Positions 25,933 through 34,343 of a DNA stretch of 64,000 nucleotides are shown here, piece after piece. The translations under genes were made by a program, and so were the position numbers. How positions within the stretch are numbered: position 1 is the first letter of the stretch; each line of letters begins with the position of its first letter. The notes under the pieces are model-generated. The model made no database searches. It had not been told where the DNA came from and saw nothing but the letters and a program-made list of their open reading frames with translations. The stretch is taken from NCBI GenBank assembly GCA_934546935.1, contig CAKTEH010000005.1, forward strand, positions 72,272-136,271, written 5' to 3'. Source of the DNA: an uncultured Eubacteriales bacterium. Its GTDB lineage: Bacteria; Bacillota; Clostridia; Oscillospirales; QAMX01.

Positions 25933-27107
25933 GTGCCTTCACCCGTATGCAGCATCCCGCTTTCCTCAATCAAACAGGCTGCACGGCGCATTTCGTCCTC
26001 ACTGCGCACCAGGGCAATACGTACATGCCCCTCGCCCGCCGGCCCAAACGACGCGCCCGGCGTCAGCAAGACACCGGCCTCAGCAAGCAGCCGCTTACAG
26101 AATGCAGAAGAATCCGTATACCCGGCCGGAAGCTGCGCCCAGGCGAACATGGTTGCCTGGCTTTTCGGGATTTCCCAGCCGATTCTGGAAAATTCCCGGC
26201 ACAGTACATCGCGCCGCGACTGGTACGCCTCCCGTGTCGCGGAAACCGCATTCTGGTCGCCGGAAATTGCAGCGGCGGCGGCAAGCTGGAAAGGGATAAA
26301 CATCCCGTAATCACCGGATTTAATCTTTTTTACCCGTTCAATCAGCGCCCGGTTGCCCATGCAAAAACCGATGCGCGCACCAGCAAGACCATAGGTTTTC
26401 GATAATGAATTAATCTCCACCCCAACTTCGCGCGCGCCTTCATATTCCAAAAAGCTTCCTCCATACCGGCCATCAAAAACAAGGTCGGAATAAGCGTTGT
26501 CGGCCAGCACCCAGATATTATACCGCCGGGCAAACGCAATAAGCCTGCGGTAAAATTCAGGCGGCGCGACGGCAGCCGTAGGATTGTTGGGATAGTTAAT
26601 AATGATCAGGCTGGCCTTTTGGGCAATTTCTTCTGGAATAGCGTCAAGATCGACAATATAGCCGTTTTCCGGTGTCATCGGCATGTAATAAATCTGCGCG
26701 CCTGCAAGCTTCGGCCCATCGACAAAAGCCGGATAACACGGATCCGGTACCAATACGATATCGCCTGGATCCACGACTGCCATTGGAATATCTGTAAAAC
26801 CCTCCTGCGAGCCTGCAAGGGAAACGATTTCGCTGTCTGCGTCCAGCGCTACATTATAGCGGCGCGCATACCACGCGGCAACCGCATTTAGAAGCTGCGG
26901 ATGATCCTTGATCGCATATACGTAATTTTCAGGTTTTGCCGCTTGCGAAAGCACAACGTCGATAATCTCCGCGGACGGCGGGATATTGGGGGCGCCGATG
27001 GAAAAGTCAATAACCTCCAAACCTTTTTTCAGACGCCCGGCTTTGATTGTTGCGAGCTGGACAAAAATACCCGTGTCAAAACGATCCATTCGTTTCGCAA
27101 ATTTCAC
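25929..27107 (-). CDS. Class I/II PLP aminotransferase, LL-diaminopimelate/alanine aminotransferase-like
   Basis: A 392-residue fold-type I aminotransferase. Motifs are SIGAPNIPPS near the N-terminus, SLAGSQEGFTDIPMA (about 95-109), IINYPNNPTAA (about 170-180), LADNAYSDLVFDG (about 207-219) and the PLP-lysine region INSLSKTYGLAGARIGF (about 235-251). This is the DapL/AlaA-like subgroup; aspartate, alanine or diaminopimelate substrates are plausible. The GTG at 27107 is chosen because GGAGG lies 8 bases upstream; the ATG at 27122 is itself part of that Shine-Dalgarno sequence (ATGGAGG). First gene of the run down to ybaK. Confidence 0.88.
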   Translation of the reverse strand: MKFAKRMDRFDTGIFVQLATIKAGRLKKGLEVIDFSIGAPNIPPSAEIIDVVLSQAAKPENYVYAIKDHPQLLNAVAAWYARRYNVALDADSEIVSLAGSQEGFTDIPMAVVDPGDIVLVPDPCYPAFVDGPKLAGAQIYYMPMTPENGYIVDLDAIPEEIAQKASLIIINYPNNPTAAVAPPEFYRRLIAFARRYNIWVLADNAYSDLVFDGRYGGSFLEYEGAREVGVEINSLSKTYGLAGARIGFCMGNRALIERVKKIKSGDYGMFIPFQLAAAAAISGDQNAVSATREAYQSRRDVLCREFSRIGWEIPKSQATMFAWAQLPAGYTDSSAFCKRLLAEAGVLLTPGASFGPAGEGHVRIALVRSEDEMRRAACLIEESGMLHTGEGT

Positions 27108-27178
27108 GCAAATTTCCTCCATTTATCCTATGAACCGGCAAATACACACAAATTGCCTCACATAATTCCCTAACTTAT

Positions 27179-27207
27179 AGTATATGATAATTTTACGCTT
27201 TTGTAAA
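27179..27207 (-). promoter_or_regulatory. Promoter of the aminotransferase-GNAT-PLP-tsaE-tsaB run
   Basis: TTTACA (27207-27202), 17 bases, TATACT (27184-27179) on the minus strand, 72 bases before the GTG start. Confidence 0.6.
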
Positions 27208-27257
27208 GGCTGCCTGCAATAATTGCGGCGGCCCATATTCATGCTCAAGGTTAGAAG

Positions 27258-29066
27258 GTGATTTTTCTGTCAAACTCCAAACGGATCCGAACAGCCCGAA
27301 TCTGCGCACTTTTGCTTATCCTTTCCAGCTTGATCCCCGCCGCAGGTCCGGCCGGCGCAGCGTATATCCGTTATGTTGAATTTAACCCAACGCTCCCCGT
27401 CCTGGAACAAGCGATGGAGTACGATATTGCTTCCCACACGGATGAAAACGCTATAGAGGTCAGCTGGATTGACCTGCTTGCCTATGCGGCTGCAAAAAGC
27501 GGGGGATATTTTGAGAAAAAGCGCTGCGCTGCTGTCGACGAACTGTACAGCTGCCTCAGCACAGGGGAAACGCTCGACGCCATCACCGGAAATATGGAAT
27601 ATTTTTCCTATTATCAGAAAGCTTACGGAGCGGTTTTGAAGGAATTCCTCGGCTGGCATACTATTGAGGTCTGGGACGATACGCCGCAGGGCCGGCATAC
27701 TGAACGCCGCTACGGCCTACAGGCGTTTTGCCCCATCGCCCGTGGCTATGGTTTTTCCCATTATGAGGATTTCGGGGCTTCGCGCAGCTACGGCTACCGC
27801 CGGCCCCATCTAGGCAACGACCTGCTCGGCGCCATCGGCACGCCGGTCATTGCGGTGGAAGGCGGCGTCGTTGAAGCGCTGGGCTGGAACAGGTACGGCG
27901 GATGGCGTATTGGGATCCGCAGTTTCGACGGCCAACGTTACTACTATTATGCACATCTGCGTTCGAAGCATCCTTATCATGCCGGTCTTGATGAAGGCAG
28001 CATTGTATCCGCCGGCGACGTGATTGGATATTTGGGTATGACCGGATACAGTACGCAGGAAGGCGCCAACAATATCCAGACGCCCCATCTGCATTTCGGC
28101 CTGCAGCTGATCTTTGACGAAGTGCAGAAAGACGGCGTCAACCAGATCTGGGTAGACGTCTATGCGCTGACCGAACTCCTGACAAAAAACAGCTGCGCTG
28201 TTGAAAAAACAGAAGACGGGGAATACCGGCGCATTTATAACTTTGCCGACCGCTCCTGTACGCAATCCGCTGACGCCGTATTTGCACCGGGGACAGGCAT
28301 GTTTCCCTGCATAAGCGAACAGGCGCACCCTTCAGGCGCCGGGGAAGAACTTGAGCAGGGCTATGACCTGCCCGTCATCATGTACCATTCCCTGATCCCC
28401 GATCCCAGCCGCTATGGCAAATATGTCATCCCTCCCTCGCTTTTGGAACAGGATCTTGCCTACCTGCAGGCGCACGGCTATACGGCCGTAAGCTCCCGGG
28501 AACTTCTTGCCTATACAGACCACGGTCTTCCTCTCCCAGAAAAGCCGGTGCTCCTTAGCTTCGACGACGGATATTACAACAACTATCAGTACCTGCCCGA
28601 ACTTCTGGAGAAATATCAGATGTCTGCCGTTGTCGCACCGGTCGGCTATTTTACAGACATTTATACAAAAACAGATGATAAAAGCATCTACTACGGCATC
28701 GCAAACTGGCCTGAACTCGCAGAAATGCTGCAATGCCCCTATATTGAGCTTGCCAACCACTCTTATGACCAGCATGCCGACGGAAAGTTGCTGCAGGGAG
28801 AGGCTTTTGTAGAAGACGTCGGAAAAATGCAGGGCCTGATGCTTGCAAACCTTGGACGCGCCGCCACCATTTACGCCTATCCCTATGGGCGCATGCCGAA
28901 AAACGGCGATGAGCTGGTCCGCAGAAACGGCATCCGTATTACGTTATCATGTATTGAAAAGCACAACTGGATTACGCAGGATCCGGAGACGCTGTTCGGC
29001 CTGGGCCGTTACAACCGGCCTTATGGCATCTCTACAGAAGAATTCATGAAGCGCGTACTGTCCTGA
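27258..29066 (+). CDS. Secreted fusion of M23 (LytM) endopeptidase and NodB polysaccharide deacetylase
   Basis: A ~602-residue exported protein. After a signal peptide (cleavage after the AGPAGA region, about residue 34) and an ~150-residue linker, an M23 domain (about 170-300) carries HLGNDLLG (first zinc ligands) and the HLHFGLQ HxH motif. A NodB deacetylase domain follows (about 370-600) with LSFDDGYYNNY (DD zinc/base motif), NHSYDQH (zinc His pair) and YPYGRM. One enzyme would thus cut peptide cross-links and another de-acetylate glycan on the same wall polymer. The likely start is the GTG at 27258, but the ribosome-binding site is ambiguous and nearby non-ATG codons are possible. Confidence 0.87.
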   Translation: MIFLSNSKRIRTARICALLLILSSLIPAAGPAGAAYIRYVEFNPTLPVLEQAMEYDIASHTDENAIEVSWIDLLAYAAAKSGGYFEKKRCAAVDELYSCLSTGETLDAITGNMEYFSYYQKAYGAVLKEFLGWHTIEVWDDTPQGRHTERRYGLQAFCPIARGYGFSHYEDFGASRSYGYRRPHLGNDLLGAIGTPVIAVEGGVVEALGWNRYGGWRIGIRSFDGQRYYYYAHLRSKHPYHAGLDEGSIVSAGDVIGYLGMTGYSTQEGANNIQTPHLHFGLQLIFDEVQKDGVNQIWVDVYALTELLTKNSCAVEKTEDGEYRRIYNFADRSCTQSADAVFAPGTGMFPCISEQAHPSGAGEELEQGYDLPVIMYHSLIPDPSRYGKYVIPPSLLEQDLAYLQAHGYTAVSSRELLAYTDHGLPLPEKPVLLSFDDGYYNNYQYLPELLEKYQMSAVVAPVGYFTDIYTKTDDKSIYYGIANWPELAEMLQCPYIELANHSYDQHADGKLLQGEAFVEDVGKMQGLMLANLGRAATIYAYPYGRMPKNGDELVRRNGIRITLSCIEKHNWITQDPETLFGLGRYNRPYGISTEEFMKRVLS

Positions 29067-29085
29067 AGCGCTTACAGGGCAGGTC

Positions 29086-29114
29086 TTGACAAAAATACCA
29101 TACTATGATAGGAT
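29086..29114 (+). promoter_or_regulatory. Promoter of the GNAT-hypothetical pair
   Basis: TTGACA (29086-29091), 17 bases, TAGGAT (29109-29114); start near 29121, about 25 bases before the ATG at 29147. Confidence 0.7.
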
Positions 29115-29146
29115 ATCGGCAATTTCAACCCTGTAAGGTGAATTTT

Positions 29147-29713
29147 ATGCAGCACAAAGGAACACAAGTGCTGGAAACACAACGGTTGATCCTGCGCTGT
29201 TTTCAGCCGGAGGACGCGCCGGATGTCTTGTTAAACTGGATGGGCCGGGCGGAAGCTGCGCGCCATACGAGTTGGCCTTTGCTTGAAAATATATTTGAAG
29301 CAGAATGCCTTGTTTCCGCCTGGTGCGCAGCGTATGAGGATCCGCATATCTACAACTGGGCAATTACCCGGAAAGGAGACGGCCATGCAATCGGGTTCAT
29401 CCGCGCCGCCAATTTTTCCGACCGCCATGCGCGGTGCGAGCTTGATTACGCATTGGCACAGCAATACCGCAACGCAGGCTTTATGACCGAGGCGCTGCGC
29501 GGGGTAATCGATTTCCTTTTTTGTATGGTTGAATGCCATAAAATCTGTGGATACTGTGCCGCCCAGAATCCGGCTTCCGGACGGGTTATGGAAAAATGCG
29601 GTATGATTCAAGAGGGGTATCAGCGCGCACAGTATAAAAACCGTGAAGGGGTTTATACTGATATGATCCTGTATGGAATTTTACAGGAGGATTACCTGAA
29701 TGGCAAAGCATGA
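29147..29713 (+). CDS. RimJ/RimL-type GNAT N-acetyltransferase
   Basis: A 188-residue GNAT. It begins VLETQRLILRCFQPEDAPD (about 8-26), typical of ribosomal-protein N-acetyltransferase-like members, and includes LDYALAQQYRNAGFMTEAL (CoA-binding region, about 101-120) and NPASGRVMEKCGM (about 141-153). The ATG at 29147 follows AAGGTG. Its 3' end overlaps the next gene by 14 bases, which fixes the two as a coupled pair. The acceptor is unknown. Confidence 0.87.
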   Translation: MQHKGTQVLETQRLILRCFQPEDAPDVLLNWMGRAEAARHTSWPLLENIFEAECLVSAWCAAYEDPHIYNWAITRKGDGHAIGFIRAANFSDRHARCELDYALAQQYRNAGFMTEALRGVIDFLFCMVECHKICGYCAAQNPASGRVMEKCGMIQEGYQRAQYKNREGVYTDMILYGILQEDYLNGKA

Positions 29714-30038
29714 ATTTGGGATACTTCCCGCCGGGCAGCCAAAGCATGGGCAGCGGTTTGACGGCTATGAGCCCGCGCTGTATGGCTGCATTTCCATTGA
29801 TGACGAGCTGATTGAACCGCTTCTTCAGGCGTTTATGGCTTTTCCCACCTATTCGCACACTGTGGACATCCCGTCCCAAGGCCTGGTGTACTGCGGTGTC
29901 ACATTGATCCCGCCGGAAAGTCTTAAGCAATTCTCCACCATCTTGGATGCGCAAAAAAATCCGGGTTATTCCACGCTTCTCTCGCTCATCGCCTGCGCCC
30001 GGGGAAAAAAGCGCTATCTGATCCACTACGGCCTGTAA
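29700..30038 (+). CDS. Conserved-looking hypothetical protein (112 residues)
   Basis: I do not recognise this family. It is a soluble 112-residue protein with no signal peptide or membrane helix, starting MAKHEFGILPAGQPKHGQRF with ACAGGAGG-type Shine-Dalgarno upstream inside the GNAT gene. Notable points are FPTYSHTVDIPSQGLVYCGVT in the middle (about 48-68) and a basic C-terminus GKKRYLIHYGL. The 14-base overlap with the GNAT gene and the terminator directly after it show that the two form a unit, so it may be the acceptor or a partner of the acetyltransferase; this is inference. Confidence 0.7.
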   Translation: MAKHEFGILPAGQPKHGQRFDGYEPALYGCISIDDELIEPLLQAFMAFPTYSHTVDIPSQGLVYCGVTLIPPESLKQFSTILDAQKNPGYSTLLSLIACARGKKRYLIHYGL

Positions 30039-30075
30039 AACCGCCGCCTGGGCAAAGTCCGGACGGCGGTTTTTT
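30037..30075 (+). terminator. Terminator after the 112-residue gene
   Basis: AAAACCGCCG (30037-30046) pairs with CGGCGGTTTT (30064-30073) around a structured loop, followed by T residues. Confidence 0.85.
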
Positions 30076-30105
30076 AGAAGTTTTTACAAGTTTTGTTTCC
30101 TTTTG

Positions 30106-30134
30106 TTGTACCGCAGCACATTTCGTGGTATAAT
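30106..30134 (+). promoter_or_regulatory. Promoter of the DUF4153-like gene
   Basis: TTGTAC (30106-30111), 17 bases, TATAAT (30129-30134), about 30 bases before the ATG at 30168. Confidence 0.65.
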
Positions 30135-30167
30135 ACGCACAACTTCCCGAATAAGGAGCGGCATAGT

Positions 30168-31679
30168 ATGGATAACCTCAATCCCGGCCAGGCCCAGAGC
30201 CGGTTTGTTTCCGATTCGGTCGATGTATGGCTGATCTTTCCAAGCGCAACACTTTCCCTGCTTGCAATTGTCCTGTTCATACCCCTCGAGCTCGGCGTGA
30301 ATGTCCCGGCCTTTATTTTTGCCGTCTACATTGCCGTATTTTCCTATCAGGGACGGGCCGGAAGCGAATCGGACCGCGGTTCGATTTACCTTCTACTCAT
30401 TGTCCTTGTCGCATCGCTCCCCTTTCTTTTGTATGATACCTCCCCATTCCGGATCCTGCAATTCGTGCTCCTGATTTTTTTTGCTCTGTTCCAGGTCTTT
30501 ACCATGTATGGCTGCCGGTATTATAAACGCCTGTTTTCAGAAAACTGGCTGTTTGACGCATGCAACGCCGTAATCTTCATGCCTTTTGCCAACTTCGACG
30601 CACTGATCCGTGTGCTGCATGCCGCGCCGAAGCGGCAGGGAAAGCTTTACGCCGCCGGCCTGGCGGTTTCCGGTATGGTTGCCGCGCCCGCACTTACAAT
30701 TTTCCTTTCCGGCGCGGGACGGAAAAGCCCCGCAGACTGTATATGGGCAGGCGCCGGCGGAATTTTGTTTTTCATCCTGTTTACCGCCTATCTTTACGGC
30801 TTTCTGTATGGCTGCCGGCATGCACGGCGTACGCACATCCTGAAAAAGCCGGACAGCAGACGGCTTAAACGTATACCAGCGCCTTTTATCGTCGCTATCC
30901 TGTCGCTGCTGTGTATCGGCTGCACAGTATATATCGCAGCACAGGCACTCTATTTAGTGCCTGCATTGTCCGGGCAGCTTGAAGACGCAGAGCTTGCCGA
31001 ATATGCACGGCGCGGATTTCTCGAGCTGTGCGGTGTGGTATTGCTCAACCTGGCAGCAACGGCATTCGCGGCGGTGTTTACACGTACACCGGAAAAGAAA
31101 ACGCAAGCGGTAAATGGGCAGGTTCCCCGGCGTACGCCAAGCGCTTCACCCGCCGTGCTTACCTGTATTGTTGCGTTGTGCGTACTGTCCATCCTGCTGG
31201 TCGTAGCAGCATTTCTCAAAATGCTGCTGTATATGCGCGCTTATGGCCTGACTGCCAACCGCCTGATCACTTCCTGGTTCATGCTCGGGCTTGCGCTGGT
31301 GTGTATCATCATCATTGCACGGGCTTTTTCCCCCCGCGTCCGGCTGATCCGTTCAATCAGCATCGCGGCTGTCGCCATGTTCCTGCTGCTTTGCTTTGCC
31401 GACTGCGACTACCTGGCCTTATCCTACAACCGCACTGCTTATGTAAACGGCCAGCTTCCGGGCTTTGATATTGATATGCTCTATGACTGCGGCGATTCTA
31501 TCGTTCCGGTTATGATTGAGGTTTATGAAAATTCTTCCGGACAGGTACGGGAAGATGCCTACCGGTTTTTAGAGCACTACCGCCTGTCCTATGACGGCTC
31601 GCTTGGGGCAGTGCGAAGTTTCAATATTGCAAGCTATAACGCACACAATAAATATACACAATGGGCCGGGGAAAATTAA
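30168..31679 (+). CDS. Polytopic membrane protein, DUF4153/DUF4173-like
   Basis: A 503-residue protein with about 11-12 predicted membrane helices spread from residue 30 to 420 and a short C-terminal outer tail ending in RSFNIASYNAHNKYTQW, a pattern similar to the DUF4153/DUF4173 family (which also ends in a FNLxxYxA-like segment). Its function is unknown. The ATG at 30168 has AAGGAGCGG upstream. It has its own promoter and a bidirectional terminator, so it is monocistronic. Confidence 0.65.
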   Translation: MDNLNPGQAQSRFVSDSVDVWLIFPSATLSLLAIVLFIPLELGVNVPAFIFAVYIAVFSYQGRAGSESDRGSIYLLLIVLVASLPFLLYDTSPFRILQFVLLIFFALFQVFTMYGCRYYKRLFSENWLFDACNAVIFMPFANFDALIRVLHAAPKRQGKLYAAGLAVSGMVAAPALTIFLSGAGRKSPADCIWAGAGGILFFILFTAYLYGFLYGCRHARRTHILKKPDSRRLKRIPAPFIVAILSLLCIGCTVYIAAQALYLVPALSGQLEDAELAEYARRGFLELCGVVLLNLAATAFAAVFTRTPEKKTQAVNGQVPRRTPSASPAVLTCIVALCVLSILLVVAAFLKMLLYMRAYGLTANRLITSWFMLGLALVCIIIIARAFSPRVRLIRSISIAAVAMFLLLCFADCDYLALSYNRTAYVNGQLPGFDIDMLYDCGDSIVPVMIEVYENSSGQVREDAYRFLEHYRLSYDGSLGAVRSFNIASYNAHNKYTQWAGEN

Positions 31680-31685
31680 AATACA

Positions 31686-31722
31686 AAACGCGCGGCACAT
31701 CTAGTCCCTGTGCCGCGCGTTT
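31686..31722. terminator. Bidirectional terminator between convergent genes
   Basis: A perfect 14-bp stem AAACGCGCGGCACA (31686-31699) with its complement (31709-31722) around a 9-base loop, serving the DUF4153-like gene and the CCA gene. Confidence 0.9.
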
Positions 31723-31755
31723 CTTGGTATCCCAAAATCCACAAAAGGAAAAGCA

Positions 31756-33063
31756 TTATATCAATTTTCCCAGGAGCGCTTCACGCGTATTCGGACATTT
31801 CCCATCGATGACAAGCATTAAAAGCTCATCGAGCTTTGCACCCAACGCCGGGCCCGCATAGCCGCGTTCCCGTAGATCATCGCCGTTGACGGCAAGCGTA
31901 GAAAGCATATAGCAGTCCCCGCGTTCAAGGATCTTACGAGTCAGCGCGTGTGCAGCGTCCACTCTTTCCAATGCCTGCCGGATATCCAAAGCTGCCTGGG
32001 GATCATACGCACATTTGCGCAGCTGATACAAGTCAAACAGCGTCCCTGCGCCCAGCCGGTGCAGGGCACGCCGGATCTGGCATTCTTCCGGCTCCGGAAC
32101 AACTGTATGGTTTGCAATTAAAGCTACCGTCTCATGCAGTGCCGCATTATCCAGCTTCATGCGGCGCAGCATATGTTCCGCCATACGCGCGCCGGTTTCT
32201 GCATGGCCGGGATCGCTTACACCGGTTTTCCGGCAATAAGGTTTCCCGATATCCCGAAGCAGCGCAGCCAAGCGTACGTTAAATTTTTTTGGTGCGCGGT
32301 CAACTGAGTGTGCGCAATGCGTCCATATATCCTCTGTGCTGCCATCACAGTAAGGAAAACCAATTAAAGCCCTGCATTCCGGCATTATCTGCACAAAAAT
32401 TTCCTGATAGCGGATCAAAACCTCGCCTGCACTCTGCCCAAGCAGGAGCCGGCGCAGCTCGGAAAGCTTTCTTTCCTGAGAAACCGCATCTAGGTTTTCC
32501 TTAAGCGCCAACGCTGCGTCAACCGTATCCGGATCAATTTCAAAGCCCAATTCAGAAGCAAAACGCAGCGCGCGCATAATCCGCAGCGCATCTTCCGAAA
32601 AACGCCGGTTTGGGTCGCCGACACAACGGATCAGCCCCCGGCGCAGGTCTGCACGCCCGCTGTACAGATCAATCAGGCCGTCCTTCTGCGAATAAGCCAT
32701 CGCATTAATGGTAAAATCCCGACGGGACAGGTCGCTTTCAATCGAGCGGGTGAAGGAAACGCTTTCCGGCCTACGCATATCCTTATACTCCCCGTCGCAG
32801 CGGCAGGCTGTTACTTCAAAGCAGTCGTCTTCCGCCACCACCGTCACTGTGCCATGCCGGATCCCGGTCAAAATCACGCACAGCCCGTCAAGTGCGCGCA
32901 CAATTTCTTCCGGATCAGCCCCAGCAGCAATATCCCAATCGTTGGGAATCCGGTGGCGAAGCATATCGCGCACACAGCCCCCGACCAGCCAGGAACGGAT
33001 CCCGGCTTCAGAAAGCTTATCCATAATCATACGGGCGCCTTCCGGCATCCGTATATTCAACAT
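31756..33063 (-). CDS. CCA tRNA nucleotidyltransferase / poly(A) polymerase family with HD domain
   Basis: A 435-residue class II nucleotidyltransferase. The head has WLVGGCVRDMLRHRIPNDWDI (adjacent parts, about 22-43) with the GG...DxD catalytic site and RRDFTINAMAYS (about 115-126), followed by the RNA-binding region RFSEDALRIMRALRFASELGF. An HD-type domain follows (WTHCAHSVDRAP, LLRDIGKP, near 245-270). It adds or repairs the CCA end of tRNAs. The ATG at 33063 has GAGAGGGGA upstream and begins MLNIRMPEGA; the frame is open further upstream but without a ribosome-binding site. Confidence 0.93.
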   Translation of the reverse strand: MLNIRMPEGARMIMDKLSEAGIRSWLVGGCVRDMLRHRIPNDWDIAAGADPEEIVRALDGLCVILTGIRHGTVTVVAEDDCFEVTACRCDGEYKDMRRPESVSFTRSIESDLSRRDFTINAMAYSQKDGLIDLYSGRADLRRGLIRCVGDPNRRFSEDALRIMRALRFASELGFEIDPDTVDAALALKENLDAVSQERKLSELRRLLLGQSAGEVLIRYQEIFVQIMPECRALIGFPYCDGSTEDIWTHCAHSVDRAPKKFNVRLAALLRDIGKPYCRKTGVSDPGHAETGARMAEHMLRRMKLDNAALHETVALIANHTVVPEPEECQIRRALHRLGAGTLFDLYQLRKCAYDPQAALDIRQALERVDAAHALTRKILERGDCYMLSTLAVNGDDLRERGYAGPALGAKLDELLMLVIDGKCPNTREALLGKLI

Positions 33064-33228
33064 AGAAAAATCCCCTCTCAGGCTTATGTATAGCGTTCCT
33101 ATCATAGCAAAGTCACGGCTTTTTGTCAACAAAATCCAGCGCCAGGTATGATTTTTTCTTTTAGGCCCTGTTTTTCCTGCTGAAACATCCAGTTTTTGCA
33201 AAAAACGCCCATTTCTCCCAAAGCAAAA

Positions 33229-33260
33229 ACCGTGCACAGCATATCTCAACCGTGCACGGT
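33229..33260 (-). terminator. Terminator of the dehydrogenase/SMP-30 operon
   Basis: ACCGTGCAC (33229-33237) and its complement GTGCACGGT (33252-33260) with a 14-base loop; leftward transcripts then meet TTTTTG. Confidence 0.75.
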
Positions 33261-33276
33261 AAAAAAACTTCAGTTT

Positions 33277-34341
33277 TCAGTTCATCTGCGGTTTCAACAC
33301 CACTTTCAAAGCGCCGTCAAGACGCTTCGTAAAGGTTTCATACGCCGCTGCATACTGCGAAAGTGGGAAACAGTGCGTAATCATCCGCGCAAGCTCGTCC
33401 GGATAGCGTTCGGCAAGCACGATCGCTTTCTCCAGCGTCCCCGGATTTGCACGGCTGCCGTGAAGACTGATCTCATTCATAACGAGCCGCTTCACCGGAA
33501 CCGGAACTTCTTCGGACGGGAATCCGACTGCTGCAATCGCGCCGCCGGGCGCCGCAACATAACAAGCTGTATTGACACCCTGCGCCGTACCAGTCGATTC
33601 CATGACGCGCTTGACGCCTTTGCCGCCGGTGCGCTTCATAATCTCATCAATGACATTCTGCGTACGGTAATCGATTGGAATCGCGCCAAGCGACTCGGCA
33701 AACGCCAGCCTTGCACCGGATCCGGAGCAATAAATTTCGCCCGCGCCCATTGCACGTGCGCAAAGGATGGACATCCAGCCCTGTGCACCCGCGCCGTTGA
33801 CCAGCACGCTGTCGCCCGGCTCAATGCCGGAACGCATGACCATGTGCAGCGCAATGCTCATCGCGTCCATCAGCGTCGCCGTTTCATACGACATATTGTC
33901 GGGAATCTTGGCAATCGACTTGATACTCACCGCAACGAAATCTGCATATGCACCGGCCGTAATATGCCCGTACATGCTGTGCACTTCTTCGCGTCCGGCA
34001 TTTTCGCAAAGCGTAAACTTCCCTTCGCGGCACATCCGGCAGTAACCGCATCCGGCATTGGCAATGCCGCAGACGCGGTCACCAGCCTTAAAGCCGAAAT
34101 GCTCACTGTCGCGGCCAAGCTCCACCACGACGCCCGACCATTCATGCCCGGGAATCAGCGGAAACTTCTTCGGCCATACGCCGGGGAAGTCGCCATTTAT
34201 AATATGCGGGTCCGTGCCGCAGATCGACACGGCTTCGACACGGCAAAGCACCTCATGATCGCGCGGCGAAGGCCGCGGCACTTCGACATACTCGAAGTTA
34301 TTGGGCGCATTCAGCCGTATGGCGTGCATCAGCTCTGCCAC
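33277..34341 (-). CDS. Zinc-dependent medium-chain dehydrogenase, sorbitol/threonine dehydrogenase-like
   Basis: A 354-residue MDR enzyme. Catalytic zinc ligands are Cys in SICGTDPH (about 41) and the PGHEWSGVVVELG motif (His/Glu about 65-66); the four structural-zinc cysteines are in CGYCRMCREGKFTLC (about 99-113). The NAD-binding Rossmann motif is NGAGAQGW (about 179-186). It probably oxidises a sugar alcohol, sugar acid or threonine. It starts 2 bases after the SMP-30 gene stop and is the last gene of that operon, so a sugar-acid oxidation pathway is likely. Confidence 0.88.
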   Translation of the reverse strand: MAELMHAIRLNAPNNFEYVEVPRPSPRDHEVLCRVEAVSICGTDPHIINGDFPGVWPKKFPLIPGHEWSGVVVELGRDSEHFGFKAGDRVCGIANAGCGYCRMCREGKFTLCENAGREEVHSMYGHITAGAYADFVAVSIKSIAKIPDNMSYETATLMDAMSIALHMVMRSGIEPGDSVLVNGAGAQGWMSILCARAMGAGEIYCSGSGARLAFAESLGAIPIDYRTQNVIDEIMKRTGGKGVKRVMESTGTAQGVNTACYVAAPGGAIAAVGFPSEEVPVPVKRLVMNEISLHGSRANPGTLEKAIVLAERYPDELARMITHCFPLSQYAAAYETFTKRLDGALKVVLKPQMN

Positions 34342-34343
34342 GA

